A stretch of DNA of 64,000 nucleotides from Colletes latitarsis. Lineage: Eukaryota > Arthropoda > Insecta > Hymenoptera > Colletidae. The stretch is from contig NW_027488377.1 of NCBI RefSeq assembly GCF_051014445.1, positions 5,084,001 through 5,148,000 on the forward strand. Direction: 5' to 3'. Of the stretch, positions 1 to 10,700 are shown piece after piece. Numbering within the stretch: position 1 is the first letter of the stretch; the number at the start of each line of letters is the position of its first letter. The translations under genes were made by a program, and so were the position numbers. The notes beneath the pieces are model-generated. The model saw only the letters and a program-made list of their open reading frames with translations, made no database searches and was not told where the DNA came from.

Positions 1-9
1 TGTTTCAGT

Positions 10-19
10 GTGGTACCAC
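10..19. other. Perfect 10-bp palindrome GTGGTACCAC (KpnI), first of many
   Basis: Monomers with the GTGTGGTACCAC variant hold a perfect palindrome around the KpnI site. In those that continue ATTACTACGTGGT, a second overlapping dyad forms (ACCAC...GTGGT, 8-nt loop). Other monomer types read GTGGTACCGC, GGAACC or GGAGCG and lose the palindrome, and the last two also lose the KpnI site. The palindrome is therefore a subtype trait. Confidence 0.8.
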
Positions 20-1390
20 GTTACTACGTGATCTAAACAAGACAAAACCCAGGATGTGTTCAAGAAGTATGTGAAAAATGCAAAGGTATGAGCCTGATGA
101 GGGCAGATCCCAGACCTATCCCAGACCTAACTTGCGTTATCCTCTAAAATATTGATCGAAACCAGGTTTAATGGACTGTTTCAGTGTGGTACCACATTAC
201 TACGTGATCCAGACCAGTGAAAGCCCAGAATATGTTCAACAAGAATGTGAAGAATGCGAAAGTATGAGTTTGATGAGCGAAAATCCATGGCTTAACCTAG
301 ACCTAACATGCGTTATCCTCTAAAATATTGATGGAAACCAGGTTTACTGGTCTGTTTCAGTGTGGTACCACATTACTACGTGATCCAAACCAGAAAAACC
401 CAGGATGTGTTCAACAAGTATGTGAAAAATGCGAAGGTATGAGCCTGATGAGGGCAAATCCCAGACCTATCCCAGACATAACTTGCGTTATCCTCTAAAA
501 TATTGATCGAAACCAGGTCTAATTGACTGTTTCAGTGTGGTACCACATTACTACGTGATCCAATCCAGAAAAAGCCCAGGATCTCTTCAACAAGTATGTG
601 AAAAACGCGAAAGTATGAGCCAGATGAGGGCAAATCCCAGACCTATCCCAGACCTAACTTGCGTTATCCTCTAAAATATTGATCGAAACCAGGTTTAATG
701 GACTGTTTCAGTGTGGTACCACATTACTACGTGATCCAGACCAGTGAAAGCCCAGAATCTGGCCAAGAAGTTTGAGTAACATGCGAGAGTATGACCCAGC
801 TGAGGGCAAATCCTAGACCAAACCGAGACCTAACATGCGTTATCCTCAAAAATATTGATCGATACGAGGTTTAATCGACTGTTTCTGTGTGGTACCACAT
901 TAGTACGTGATCCAAACTAGAAAAAACCCAGGAGCTGTTCAACAAGTATGTGAAGAATGCAAAAGTATGAGTCTGATGGGGGCAAATCCCAGGACTAACC
1001 TGGACCTAACATGCGTTATCCACTAAAATATTAACCGCAACCAGGTTTAATTGACTGTTTCAGTGTGGTACCACATTACTACGTGATCCAAACCAGAAAA
1101 AACCCAGAATCTGTTCAACAAGAATGTGAAGAATGCGAAAGTATGAGTTTGATGAGGGAAAATCCATGGCCTAACCTAGACCTAACATGAGTTGTCCTCA
1201 AAAATATTGTTCGAAACAAGGTTTAATGGACTGTTTCAGTGTGGTACCACATTACTACGTGATCCAAACCAGAAAAAGCCCAGACTCTGGCCATCAAGTA
1301 TGTGAAAAACGCGAAAACATGACCCTGATGAGGGCAAATCCCAGACCTATCCCAGACCTAACTTGCGTTATCCTCTAAAACATTGTTCGA

Positions 1391-1566
1391 AACCAGGTTT
1401 AATTGACTGTTTTAGTGTGGTACCACATTGCTACGCGATCCGATGCAGAAAAAACACTCGATCAGGTCACCATGTATGTTAAAACTGCGAAAGTATGACC
1501 CTAATGAGGGCAAATCCCTGGCCTAACCTAGACCTAACATGCGTTATCCTCTAAAATATTGATCGA
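1391..1566. repeat. Most divergent monomer of subfamily I
   Basis: This monomer keeps its full 176-bp length and flanking landmarks, but its centre (about 1432-1490) differs strongly from all others: GCTACGCGATCCGATGCAG, ACACTCGATCAGGTCACC, and ATGTATGTTAAAACTGCG in place of AAGTATGTGAAAAATGCG. The central dyad is lost. Its only other copy is at 8603-8778, made by the 7.2 kb duplication. Divergent monomers are typical of parts of an array that escape homogenisation. Confidence 0.85.
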
Positions 1567-1739
1567 AACCAGGTTTACTGGACTGTTTCAGTGTGGTACC
1601 ACATTACGTGATCGAAACAAGAAAAAACGCAGGATCTGTTCGAGAAGTATGTGAAGAATGCGAAAGTATGAGTCTGATGTGGGCAAATCCCAGGCCTAAC
1701 CTAGACATAACCGGCGTTATCCTCTAAAATATTAATCGC
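1567..1739. repeat. 173-bp hybrid monomer at the subfamily I/II switch
   Basis: The 5' part is subfamily I (GTTCGAGAAGTATGTGAAG, GTCTGATGTGGGC, CCTAACCTAGAC). From about 1707 it reads ATAACCGGCG and ATTAATCGCAACC, which is subfamily II. It also lacks 3 bp in the stretch usually read as CATTACTACGTGATC, which here is CATTACGTGATC. This looks like a recombinant monomer formed by exchange near 1700-1707. Its copy is at 8779-8951. Confidence 0.85.
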
Positions 1740-2489
1740 AACCATGTTTAATTGACTGTTTCTGTGTGGTACCGCAGTACTACGTGATCCAAACCAGAAG
1801 AAGGCCAGGATCTGGCCAACAAGTATCCAAAAAATGCGAAAGTATGAGCCAGATGGTTGCAAGTACCGGAACTAACCCAAACATAACCAGCGATATCCTC
1901 CAAAAAATTAATCGCAACCAGGTTTAATTGACTGTTCCAGTGTGATACCACGTTACTGCGTGGTCCAAGCCAGAAAAAGGCCAGGATCTGGCCAACAAGT
2001 ATGTGAAAAATGCGAAAATTCGAGCCAGATGACGGCAAATCCCAGACCTAACCGTGACATAACCGGCGTTATCCTCTAAAATATTAATCGCAACCAGGTT
2101 TAATTGACTGCTTCGGTGTGGTACCGCATTACTACGTGGACCAAACCAGAAAAAGCCCAGGATCTTGCCAACAAGTAGGCGAAAAATGCGAAGCTACGAG
2201 CCAGATGAGGGCAAATACCAGAACTAACCCAGACGTAGCCGGCGTTATCCTGTAAAATATTGATCGGAACCAGGTTTATTTGACTGTTTCAGTGTGGCAC
2301 CACATTACTACGTAGTCCAAACCAGAAAAAGCCCAGGATCTGGCCAACAAGTATGCGAGAAATGCGAAAGTACTAGCCAGATGAGGGCAACTCCCAGAAC
2401 TAACCGAGACATAACCGCCGTTATCCTCTAAAATATTTATTGCAACCAGGTTTAATTGACTGTTTCGGTGTGGTACCGCATTACTACAT

Positions 2490-3545
2490 GATCTAAACCA
2501 GAAAAAGCCCAAGATCTGGCCAACAAGTATGCGAAAAATGCGAAAGTACGAGCCAGATGTGGGGAAATACCAGACCTAACCCAGACATAGCCGGCGTTAT
2601 ACTGTAAAATATTGATCGGAACCAGGTTTATTCGACTGCTTCAGTGTGATACCACATTACTACGTGGTCCAAACCAGAAAAAGGCCAGGATCTGGCCAAC
2701 AAGTAAGCGAAAAACGCGAAAGTACGAGCCAGATAAGGGCAAATACCAGAATTAACCCAGAGGTAACCTGCGTTATCCTCTAAAATACTATTAGGAACCA
2801 GCTTCTATTGACTGTTTCAGTGTGGTACCACATTACTACGTGGTACACACCAGAAAAAGCCCAGGATCTGGCCAACAAGTATGCGAGAAATGCGAAAGTA
2901 CGAGCCAGATGAGGGCAAATACCAGACCTAACCCAGACATAACCGGCGTTATCCTCTCAAATATTAATCGCAACCAGGTTTAAATGACTGTTTCGGTGTG
3001 GAACCACATTACTACGTTATCTAAACCAGAAAAAGCCCAGGATCTGGCCAACAAGTATGCGAAAAATGCGAAAGTACGAGCCAGATGTGGGGAAATACCA
3101 GACCTAACCCAGACATAGCCGGCGTTATACTGTAAAATATTGATCGGAACCAGGTTTATTCGACTGCTTCAGTGTGATACCACATTACTACGTGGTCCAA
3201 ACCAGAAAAAGGCCAGGATCTGGCCAACAAGTAAGCGAAAAACGCGAAAGTACGAGGCAGATAAGGGCAAATACCAGATTTAACCCACACATAACCAGCG
3301 TTATCCTCTAAAATATTAATCGGAACCAGGTTTAATTGACTGTTTCAGTGTGATACCACATTACAACGTGGTCCAAACCAGAAAAAGGCCAGGATCTGGC
3401 CACCAAGTATGCGGAAAATGCGGAAGTACGAGCCAGATGAGGGCAAATACCAGACCTAACCCAGACATAACCGGCGTTATCCTCTCAAATATTAATCGCA
3501 ACCAGGTTTAAATGACTGTTTCGGTGTGGAACCACATTACTACGT
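2490..3545. repeat. Two copies of a 3-monomer (528-bp) unit
   Basis: Rare markers repeat at exactly 528 bp: ATACTGTAAAATATTGATCGG at 2600 and 3128, and CCTCTCAAATATTAATCGC at 2953 and 3481. The first and last parts of the units are nearly identical; the middle monomer differs (CAGCTTCTATTGAC in the first, CAGGTTTAATTGAC in the second). The same pair is present at about 9702-10757 through the 7.2 kb duplication. Confidence 0.85.
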
Positions 3546-6025
3546 TATCTGAACCAGAAAAAGCCCAGGATCTGGCAAACAAGTATGCGAGAAATGCGAA
3601 AGTACGAGCTAGATGAGGGCAAATCCCAGACCTAACCCAGACATAACCGGCGTTATCCTCTAAAATATTAATCGCAACCAGGTTTAATTGTCTGCTTCGG
3701 TGTGAAACCACATTACGATGGGATCCAAACCACAAAAAGCCCAAGATCTGGCCAACAAGTACGCGAAAATTGCGGTAGTATGAGCCAGATGATTGCAAAT
3801 ACCAGAACTAACCCAGACATAACCAGGGTTAACCTCTAAAATATTAATCGGAACAAGGTTTAATTGACTGTTTCAGTGTGGTATCTCATTACTGCGTGGT
3901 CCAACCCAGAGAAAGGCCAGGATCTGGCCAACAAGTAAGCGATAAACGCGAAAGTACGAGCCAGATAAGGGCAAATACCAGATTTAACCCACACATAACC
4001 AGCGTTATCCTCTAAAATATTAATCGGAACCAGGTTTAATTGACTGTTTCAGTGTCATACCACATTACAACGTGGTCCAAGCCAGAAAAAGGCCAGGATC
4101 TGGCCAACAAGTATGGGAAAAATGCGAAAATACGAGCCAGATGACGGCAAATCCCAGACCTAACCGTGACATAACCGCCGTTATCCTCTAAAATATTTAT
4201 TGCAACCAGGTTTAATTGACTGTTTCGGTGTGGTACCGCATTACTACGTGATCCAAACCAGAAAAAGGCCAGGATCTGGCCAACATGTATGCGAAAAACG
4301 CGAAAGTATGAGCCAGATGATTGCATATACCAGAACTAACCGAGACATAACCAGCGTTCTCCTCTAAAATACTAATCGGAACCAGCTTTTATTGCCTGTC
4401 TCAGTGTGGTGCCACATATCTACGTGATCCAAACCAGAAAAAAGCCAGGATCTGGCCAACAAGTATGCGAAAAATGCGAAAGTACGAGCCAGATGAGGGC
4501 AAATCCCAGACCTAACCCAGACATAACCGGCGTTATCCTCTAAAATATTAATCGCAACCAGGTTTAATTGACTGTTTCTGTGTGGTACCGCAGTACTACG
4601 TGATCCAAACCAGAAGAAGGCCAGGATCTGGCCAACAAGTATCCAAAAAATGAGAAAGTATGAGCCAGATGGTTGCAAGTACCGGAACTAACCCAAACAT
4701 AACCAGCGATATCCTCCAAAAAATTAACCGCAACCAGGTTTAATTGACTGTTCCAGTGTGATACCACGTTACTGCGTGGTCCATGACAGAAAAAGGCCAG
4801 GATCTGGCCAACAAGTATGTGAAAAATGCGAAAATTCGAGCCAGATGACGGCAAATCCCAGACCTAACCGTGACATAACCGGCGTTATCCTCTAGAATAT
4901 TAATCGCAACCAGGTTTAATGGACTGTTTCGGTATGGAACCACATTACTACATGATCTAAACCAGGAGAAGCCCAGGATCTTGCCAACAAGTAGGCGAAA
5001 AATGCGAAGCTACGAGCCAGATGAGGGCAAATCACAGACCTAACGGAGACATAACCGGCGTTATCCTCCAAAATATTAATCACAACCAGGTTTAATTGAC
5101 TGTTTCAGTGTGATACAACATTATTACGTGGTCCAAGCCAGAAAAAGCTCAGGATCTTGCCAACAAGTAAGCGAGAAATGCGAAATACGAGCCAGATGAC
5201 AGCAAATCCCAGACCTTACCGTGACATAACCGGCGTTATCCTCTAAAATATTAATCGCAACCAGGTTTAATTGACTGTTTCGGTGTGGTTCCGCATTACT
5301 ACGTGATCCAAACCAGAAAAAGGCCAGGATCTGGCCAAGAAGTATGCCAAAAACGCGAAAGTATGAGCCAGATGATTGCATATACCAGAACTAACCGAGA
5401 CATAACCAGCGTTCTCCTCTAAAATACTAACCGGAACCAGATTTTATTGACTGTCTCAGTGTGGTACCACATTACTACGTGATCCAAACCAGAAAAAGGC
5501 CAGGATCTAGCCAACAAGTAGGCGAAAAATGCGAAGCTACGAGCCAGATGAGGGCAAATACCAGAACTAACCCAGACGTAGCCGGCGTTATCCTGTAAAA
5601 TATTGATCGGAACCAGGTTTATTTGACTGTTCCAGTGTGGCACCACATTACTACGTAGTCCAAACCAGAAAAAGCCCAGGATCTGGCCAACAAGTATGCG
5701 AGTAATGCGAAAGTACTAGCCAGATGAGGGCAACTCCCAGAACTAACCGAGACATAACCGGCGTTATCCTCTAAAATATTAATCGCAACCAGGCTTAATT
5801 GACTGTTTCAGTGTGGAACCACATTACTACGTTATCCAAGCCAGAAAAAGCCCAGGATCTGGCCAACAAGTATGCGAAAAATGCGAAAGTACGAGCCAGA
5901 TGAGGGCAAATCCCAGACCTAACCCAGACATAACCGGCGTTATCCTGTAAAATATTGATCGGAACCAGGATTAATTGACTGTTTCGGTGTGGTACCGCAT
6001 TACTACGTGATACAGACCAGAAAAA

Positions 6026-6040
6026 GGCCAGGCCCTGGCC
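6026..6040. other. Strengthened dyad GGCCAGGCCCTGGCC
   Basis: The usual central dyad is GGCCAG-GAT-CTGGCC (6-bp arms, 3-nt spacer). Here it is GGCCAGG-C-CCTGGCC (7-bp arms, 1-nt spacer). The same form is at 13414-13428 (the 7.2 kb copy), 17804-17818, 18508-18522 and 23412-23426, always in GATACAGACCAG monomers. Such dyads can form hairpins or bind dimeric proteins; no function is shown. Confidence 0.8.
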
Positions 6041-6479
6041 AAAAAGTATGCGAAAAATGCGAAAGTACGAGACAGATGAGGGCAAATCCCAGACCTAACC
6101 GAGACATAACCGGCGTTATCCTCTAAAATATTAATCGCAACCAGGTTTAATTGACTGTTTCGGTGTGATACCGCAATACTACGTGATACAGACCAGAAAA
6201 ATGCCAGGATCTGGCCAACAAGTATGCGAAAAATGCGAAAGTACGAGACAGATGAGGGCAAATCCCAGACCTAACCGAGACATAACCGGCGTTATCCTCT
6301 AAAATATTAATCGCAACCAGGTTTAATTGACTGTTTTGGTGTGGTACCGCATTACTACGTGATCTAAACCTGGAAAAGGCCAGGATCTGGCCAACAAGCA
6401 TGCGAGAAATGCGAAGGTACGAGCCAGATGAGGGCAAATACCAGACATAACCGAGACATAACCGGCGTTATCCTCTAAA

Positions 6480-7744
6480 ATATGAATCGCAACCAGGTTT
6501 AATTGCTTGTTTCGGCGTGGTACCACATTACTACGTGGTCCGGGCCAGAAAAAGGCCAGGATCTGGCCCACAAGAATGCGAGAAATGCGAAGGGACGAGC
6601 CAGATGAGGGCAAATCCCAGGTCCAACCGAGATATAACCGGCGTTATCCTCTAAAATATTAATCGAACCCAGGTTTAATTGACTGTTTCGGTGTGGAGCG
6701 TCATTATTACGGGTTTCAAACCAGAAAAAGCTCAGGATCTAGCCAACAAGTAGGCGAAAAATGCGAAGGTACTAGCCAGATGAGGGCAAATCCCAGAACT
6801 AACCGAGACATAACCGGCGTTATCCTCTAAAATATTAATCGCAACCAGCTTCTATTGACTGTTTCGGTGTGGTACCACAATACTACGTGGTCCAAGCGGG
6901 AAAAATGCCAGGTTCTGGCCAAGAAGCATGCGAAAAATGCGAAAGTACGTGACAGATGAGGGCAAATCCCAGACCTAACCTAGAAATAACCGGCGTTATC
7001 CTCTAAAATATTAATCGCAACCAGGCTTAATTGACTGTTTCGGTGTGGTACCGCAATACTACGTGATACAGACCAGAAAAATGCCAGGATCTGGCCAACA
7101 AGTATGCGAGAAATGCGAAAGTACGAGCCAGATGGGGGCAAATACCAGACCTAACCGCGACATAACCGGCGTTATCCTCTTAAATATTAATCGCTACCAG
7201 GTTTAATTACCTGTTTCGGCGTGGTACCACATAACTACGTGGTCCGTGCCAGAAAAAGGCCAGGATCTGGCCCACAAGAATGCGAAAAATGCGAAGGGAC
7301 GAGCCAGATGAGGGCAAATCCCAGACCTAACCGAGATGTAACCGGCGTTATCCTCTAAGATATTAATCGAACCCAGGTTTAATTGACTGTTTCGGTGTGG
7401 AGCGTCATTATTACGGGATCCAAACCAGAAAAAGCTCAGGATCTAGCCAACAAGTAGGCGAAAAATGCGAAGGTACTAGCCAGATGAGTGCAAATCCCAG
7501 AACTAACCGAGACATAACCGGCGTTAACCTCCAAAATATTCATCGCAACCAGGTTTAATTGACAGTTACGGTGTGGTACCGCATTACTACGTGATCCAAA
7601 CCAGAAAAAGCCCAGGATCTTGCCAACAAGTAGGCGGAAAATGCGAAAGTACGAGACAGATGAGGGCAAATCCCAGACCTAACCGAGACATAACCGGCGT
7701 TAACCTCTAAAATATTAATCGCAACCAGGTTTAATTGACAGTTA
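6480..7744. repeat. Four-monomer (704-bp) local repeat
   Basis: The sequence from 6480 matches that from 7184 at an offset of 704 bp. Shared rare markers are GTTTCGGCGTGGTACCACAT followed by GGCCCACAAGAATGCG (about 6515 and 7219), and AATCGAACCCAGG with GGAGCGTCATTATTACGG (6661 and 7365). The copies differ by scattered substitutions. The second copy is cut off at the 7747 duplication junction. Both recur in 13.9-15.1 kb. Confidence 0.8.
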
Positions 7745-7746
7745 CG

Positions 7747-10700
7747 GTGTGGTACCACATTACTACGTGATCCAATCCAGAAAAAGCCCAGGATCTCTTC
7801 AACAAGTATGTGAAAAACGCGAAAGTATGAGCCAGATGAGGGCAAATCCCAGACCTATCCCAGACCTAACTTGCGTTATCCTCTAAAATATTGATCGAAA
7901 CCAGGTTTAATGGACTGTTTCAGTGTGGTACCACATTACTACGTGATCCAGACCAGTGAAAGCCCAGAATCTGGCCAAGAAGTTTGAGTAACATGCGAGA
8001 GTATGACCCAGCTGAGGGCAAATCCTAGACCAAACCGAGACCTAACATGCGTTATCCTCAAAAATATTGATCGATACGAGGTTTAATCGACTGTTTCTGT
8101 GTGGTACCACATTAGTACGTGATCCAAACTAGAAAAAACCCAGGAGCTGTTCAACAAGTATGTGAAGAATGCAAAAGTATGAGTCTGATGGGGGCAAATC
8201 CCAGGACTAACCTGGACCTAACATGCGTTATCCACTAAAATATTAACCGCAACCAGGTTTAATTGACTGTTTCAGTGTGGTACCACATTACTACGTGATC
8301 CAAACCAGAAAAAACCCAGAATCTGTTCAACAAGAATGTGAAGAATGCGAAAGTATGAGTTTGATGAGGGAAAATCCATGGCCTAACCTAGACCTAACAT
8401 GAGTTGTCCTCAAAAATATTGTTCGAAACAAGGTTTAATGGACTGTTTCAGTGTGGTACCACATTACTACGTGATCCAAACCAGAAAAAGCCCAGACTCT
8501 GGCCATCAAGTATGTGAAAAACGCGAAAACATGACCCTGATGAGGGCAAATCCCAGACCTATCCCAGACCTAACTTGCGTTATCCTCTAAAACATTGTTC
8601 GAAACCAGGTTTAATTGACTGTTTTAGTGTGGTACCACATTGCTACGCGATCCGATGCAGAAAAAACACTCGATCAGGTCACCATGTATGTTAAAACTGC
8701 GAAAGTATGACCCTAATGAGGGCAAATCCCTGGCCTAACCTAGACCTAACATGCGTTATCCTCTAAAATATTGATCGAAACCAGGTTTACTGGACTGTTT
8801 CAGTGTGGTACCACATTACGTGATCGAAACAAGAAAAAACGCAGGATCTGTTCGAGAAGTATGTGAAGAATGCGAAAGTATGAGTCTGATGTGGGCAAAT
8901 CCCAGGCCTAACCTAGACATAACCGGCGTTATCCTCTAAAATATTAATCGCAACCATGTTTAATTGACTGTTTCTGTGTGGTACCGCAGTACTACGTGAT
9001 CCAAACCAGAAGAAGGCCAGGATCTGGCCAACAAGTATCCAAAAAATGCGAAAGTATGAGCCAGATGGTTGCAAGTACCGGAACTAACCCAAACATAACC
9101 AGCGATATCCTCCAAAAAATTAATCGCAACCAGGTTTAATTGACTGTTCCAGTGTGATACCACGTTACTGCGTGGTCCAAGCCAGAAAAAGGCCAGGATC
9201 TGGCCAACAAGTATGTGAAAAATGCGAAAATTCGAGCCAGATGACGGCAAATCCCAGACCTAACCGTGACATAACCGGCGTTATCCTCTAAAATATTAAT
9301 CGCAACCAGGTTTAATTGACTGCTTCGGTGTGGTACCGCATTACTACGTGGACCAAACCAGAAAAAGCCCAGGATCTTGCCAACAAGTAGGCGAAAAATG
9401 CGAAGCTACGAGCCAGATGAGGGCAAATACCAGAACTAACCCAGACGTAGCCGGCGTTATCCTGTAAAATATTGATCGGAACCAGGTTTATTTGACTGTT
9501 TCAGTGTGGCACCACATTACTACGTAGTCCAAACCAGAAAAAGCCCAGGATCTGGCCAACAAGTATGCGAGAAATGCGAAAGTACTAGCCAGATGAGGGC
9601 AACTCCCAGAACTAACCGAGACATAACCGCCGTTATCCTCTAAAATATTTATTGCAACCAGGTTTAATTGACTGTTTCGGTGTGGTACCGCATTACTACA
9701 TGATCTAAACCAGAAAAAGCCCAAGATCTGGCCAACAAGTATGCGAAAAATGCGAAAGTACGAGCCAGATGTGGGGAAATACCAGACCTAACCCAGACAT
9801 AGCCGGCGTTATACTGTAAAATATTGATCGGAACCAGGTTTATTCGACTGCTTCAGTGTGATACCACATTACTACGTGGTCCAAACCAGAAAAAGGCCAG
9901 GATCTGGCCAACAAGTAAGCGAAAAACGCGAAAGTACGAGCCAGATAAGGGCAAATACCAGAATTAACCCAGAGGTAACCTGCGTTATCCTCTAAAATAC
10001 TATTAGGAACCAGCTTCTATTGACTGTTTCAGTGTGGTACCACATTACTACGTGGTACACACCAGAAAAAGCCCAGGATCTGGCCAACAAGTATGCGAGA
10101 AATGCGAAAGTACGAGCCAGATGAGGGCAAATACCAGACCTAACCCAGACATAACCGGCGTTATCCTCTCAAATATTAATCGCAACCAGGTTTAAATGAC
10201 TGTTTCGGTGTGGAACCACATTACTACGTTATCTAAACCAGAAAAAGCCCAGGATCTGGCCAACAAGTATGCGAAAAATGCGAAAGTACGAGCCAGATGT
10301 GGGGAAATACCAGACCTAACCCAGACATAGCCGGCGTTATACTGTAAAATATTGATCGGAACCAGGTTTATTCGACTGCTTCAGTGTGATACCACATTAC
10401 TACGTGGTCCAAACCAGAAAAAGGCCAGGATCTGGCCAACAAGTAAGCGAAAAACGCGAAAGTACGAGCCAGATAAGGGCAAATACCAGATTTAACCCAC
10501 ACATAACCAGCGTTATCCTCTAAAATATTAATCGGAACCAGGTTTAATTGACTGTTTCAGTGTGATACCACATTACAACGTGGTCCAAACCAGAAAAAGG
10601 CCAGGATCTGGCCACCAAGTATGCGGAAAATGCGGAAGTACGAGCCAGATGAGGGCAAATACCAGACCTAACCCAGACATAACCGGCGTTATCCTCTCAA

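Larger units (their letters stand above)
1..1706. repeat. Subfamily I block, about 9.7 monomers
   Basis: These monomers share changes absent from nearly all later ones: TTGCGTTATCC or ATGCGTTATCC in place of CCGGCGTTATCC, ATTGATCGAAACC in place of ATTAATCGCAACC, GTTCAACAAGTATGTG in place of GGCCAACAAGTATGCG, and CCTGATGAGGGC or TTTGATGAGGG in place of CCAGATGAGGGC. Because GGCC is replaced by GTTC, the GGCCAG...CTGGCC dyad is absent in most of them. The block is internally varied; for example the AATGGACTG / GACCAGTGAAAGCCC monomer at about 170 recurs 527 bp later. It runs off the left edge of the window. A second copy (7747-8918) results from the 7.2 kb duplication. Confidence 0.9.
535..7746. 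repeat. Large tandem segmental duplication, copy A (7.2 kb)
   Basis: Sequence from 535 (GTGTGGTACCACATTAC) reappears from 7747 at an offset of 7212 bp, 41 monomers minus 4 bp. After 4488 the offset becomes 7388 because copy B has one more monomer. I found no substitution in the stretches compared, including rare markers such as the divergent monomer, the 173-bp hybrid and the 528-bp pair. Before 535 and before 7747 the sequences differ (TTTCA against TTACG), so the junction lies in the shared GTGTGGTACC. Confidence 0.94.
1707..7746. repeat. Subfamily II block, first copy
   Basis: From here the monomers end in CCGGCGTTATCC or CCAGCGTTATCC followed by ATTAATCGCAACC, and they carry the GGCCAGGATCTGGCC dyad. 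Internal block copies are visible. A monomer pair beginning GTTTCTGTGTGGTACCGCAG occurs at about 1740-2090 and again at 4556-4906, exactly 2816 bp (16 monomers) apart. A GACGTAGCCGG monomer recurs at 2232 and 5575. Near the end a monomer type with GTGTGGAGCGTCATTATTACGG, lacking the KpnI site, appears at about 6694 and 7398. No coding region is supported. Confidence 0.88.

Noticed and set aside
1187..1378. Plus-strand 63-codon frame, repeated at 8399-8590
   Set aside because: It is satellite sequence. Its exact repetition comes from the 7.2 kb duplication and not from selection on a protein.
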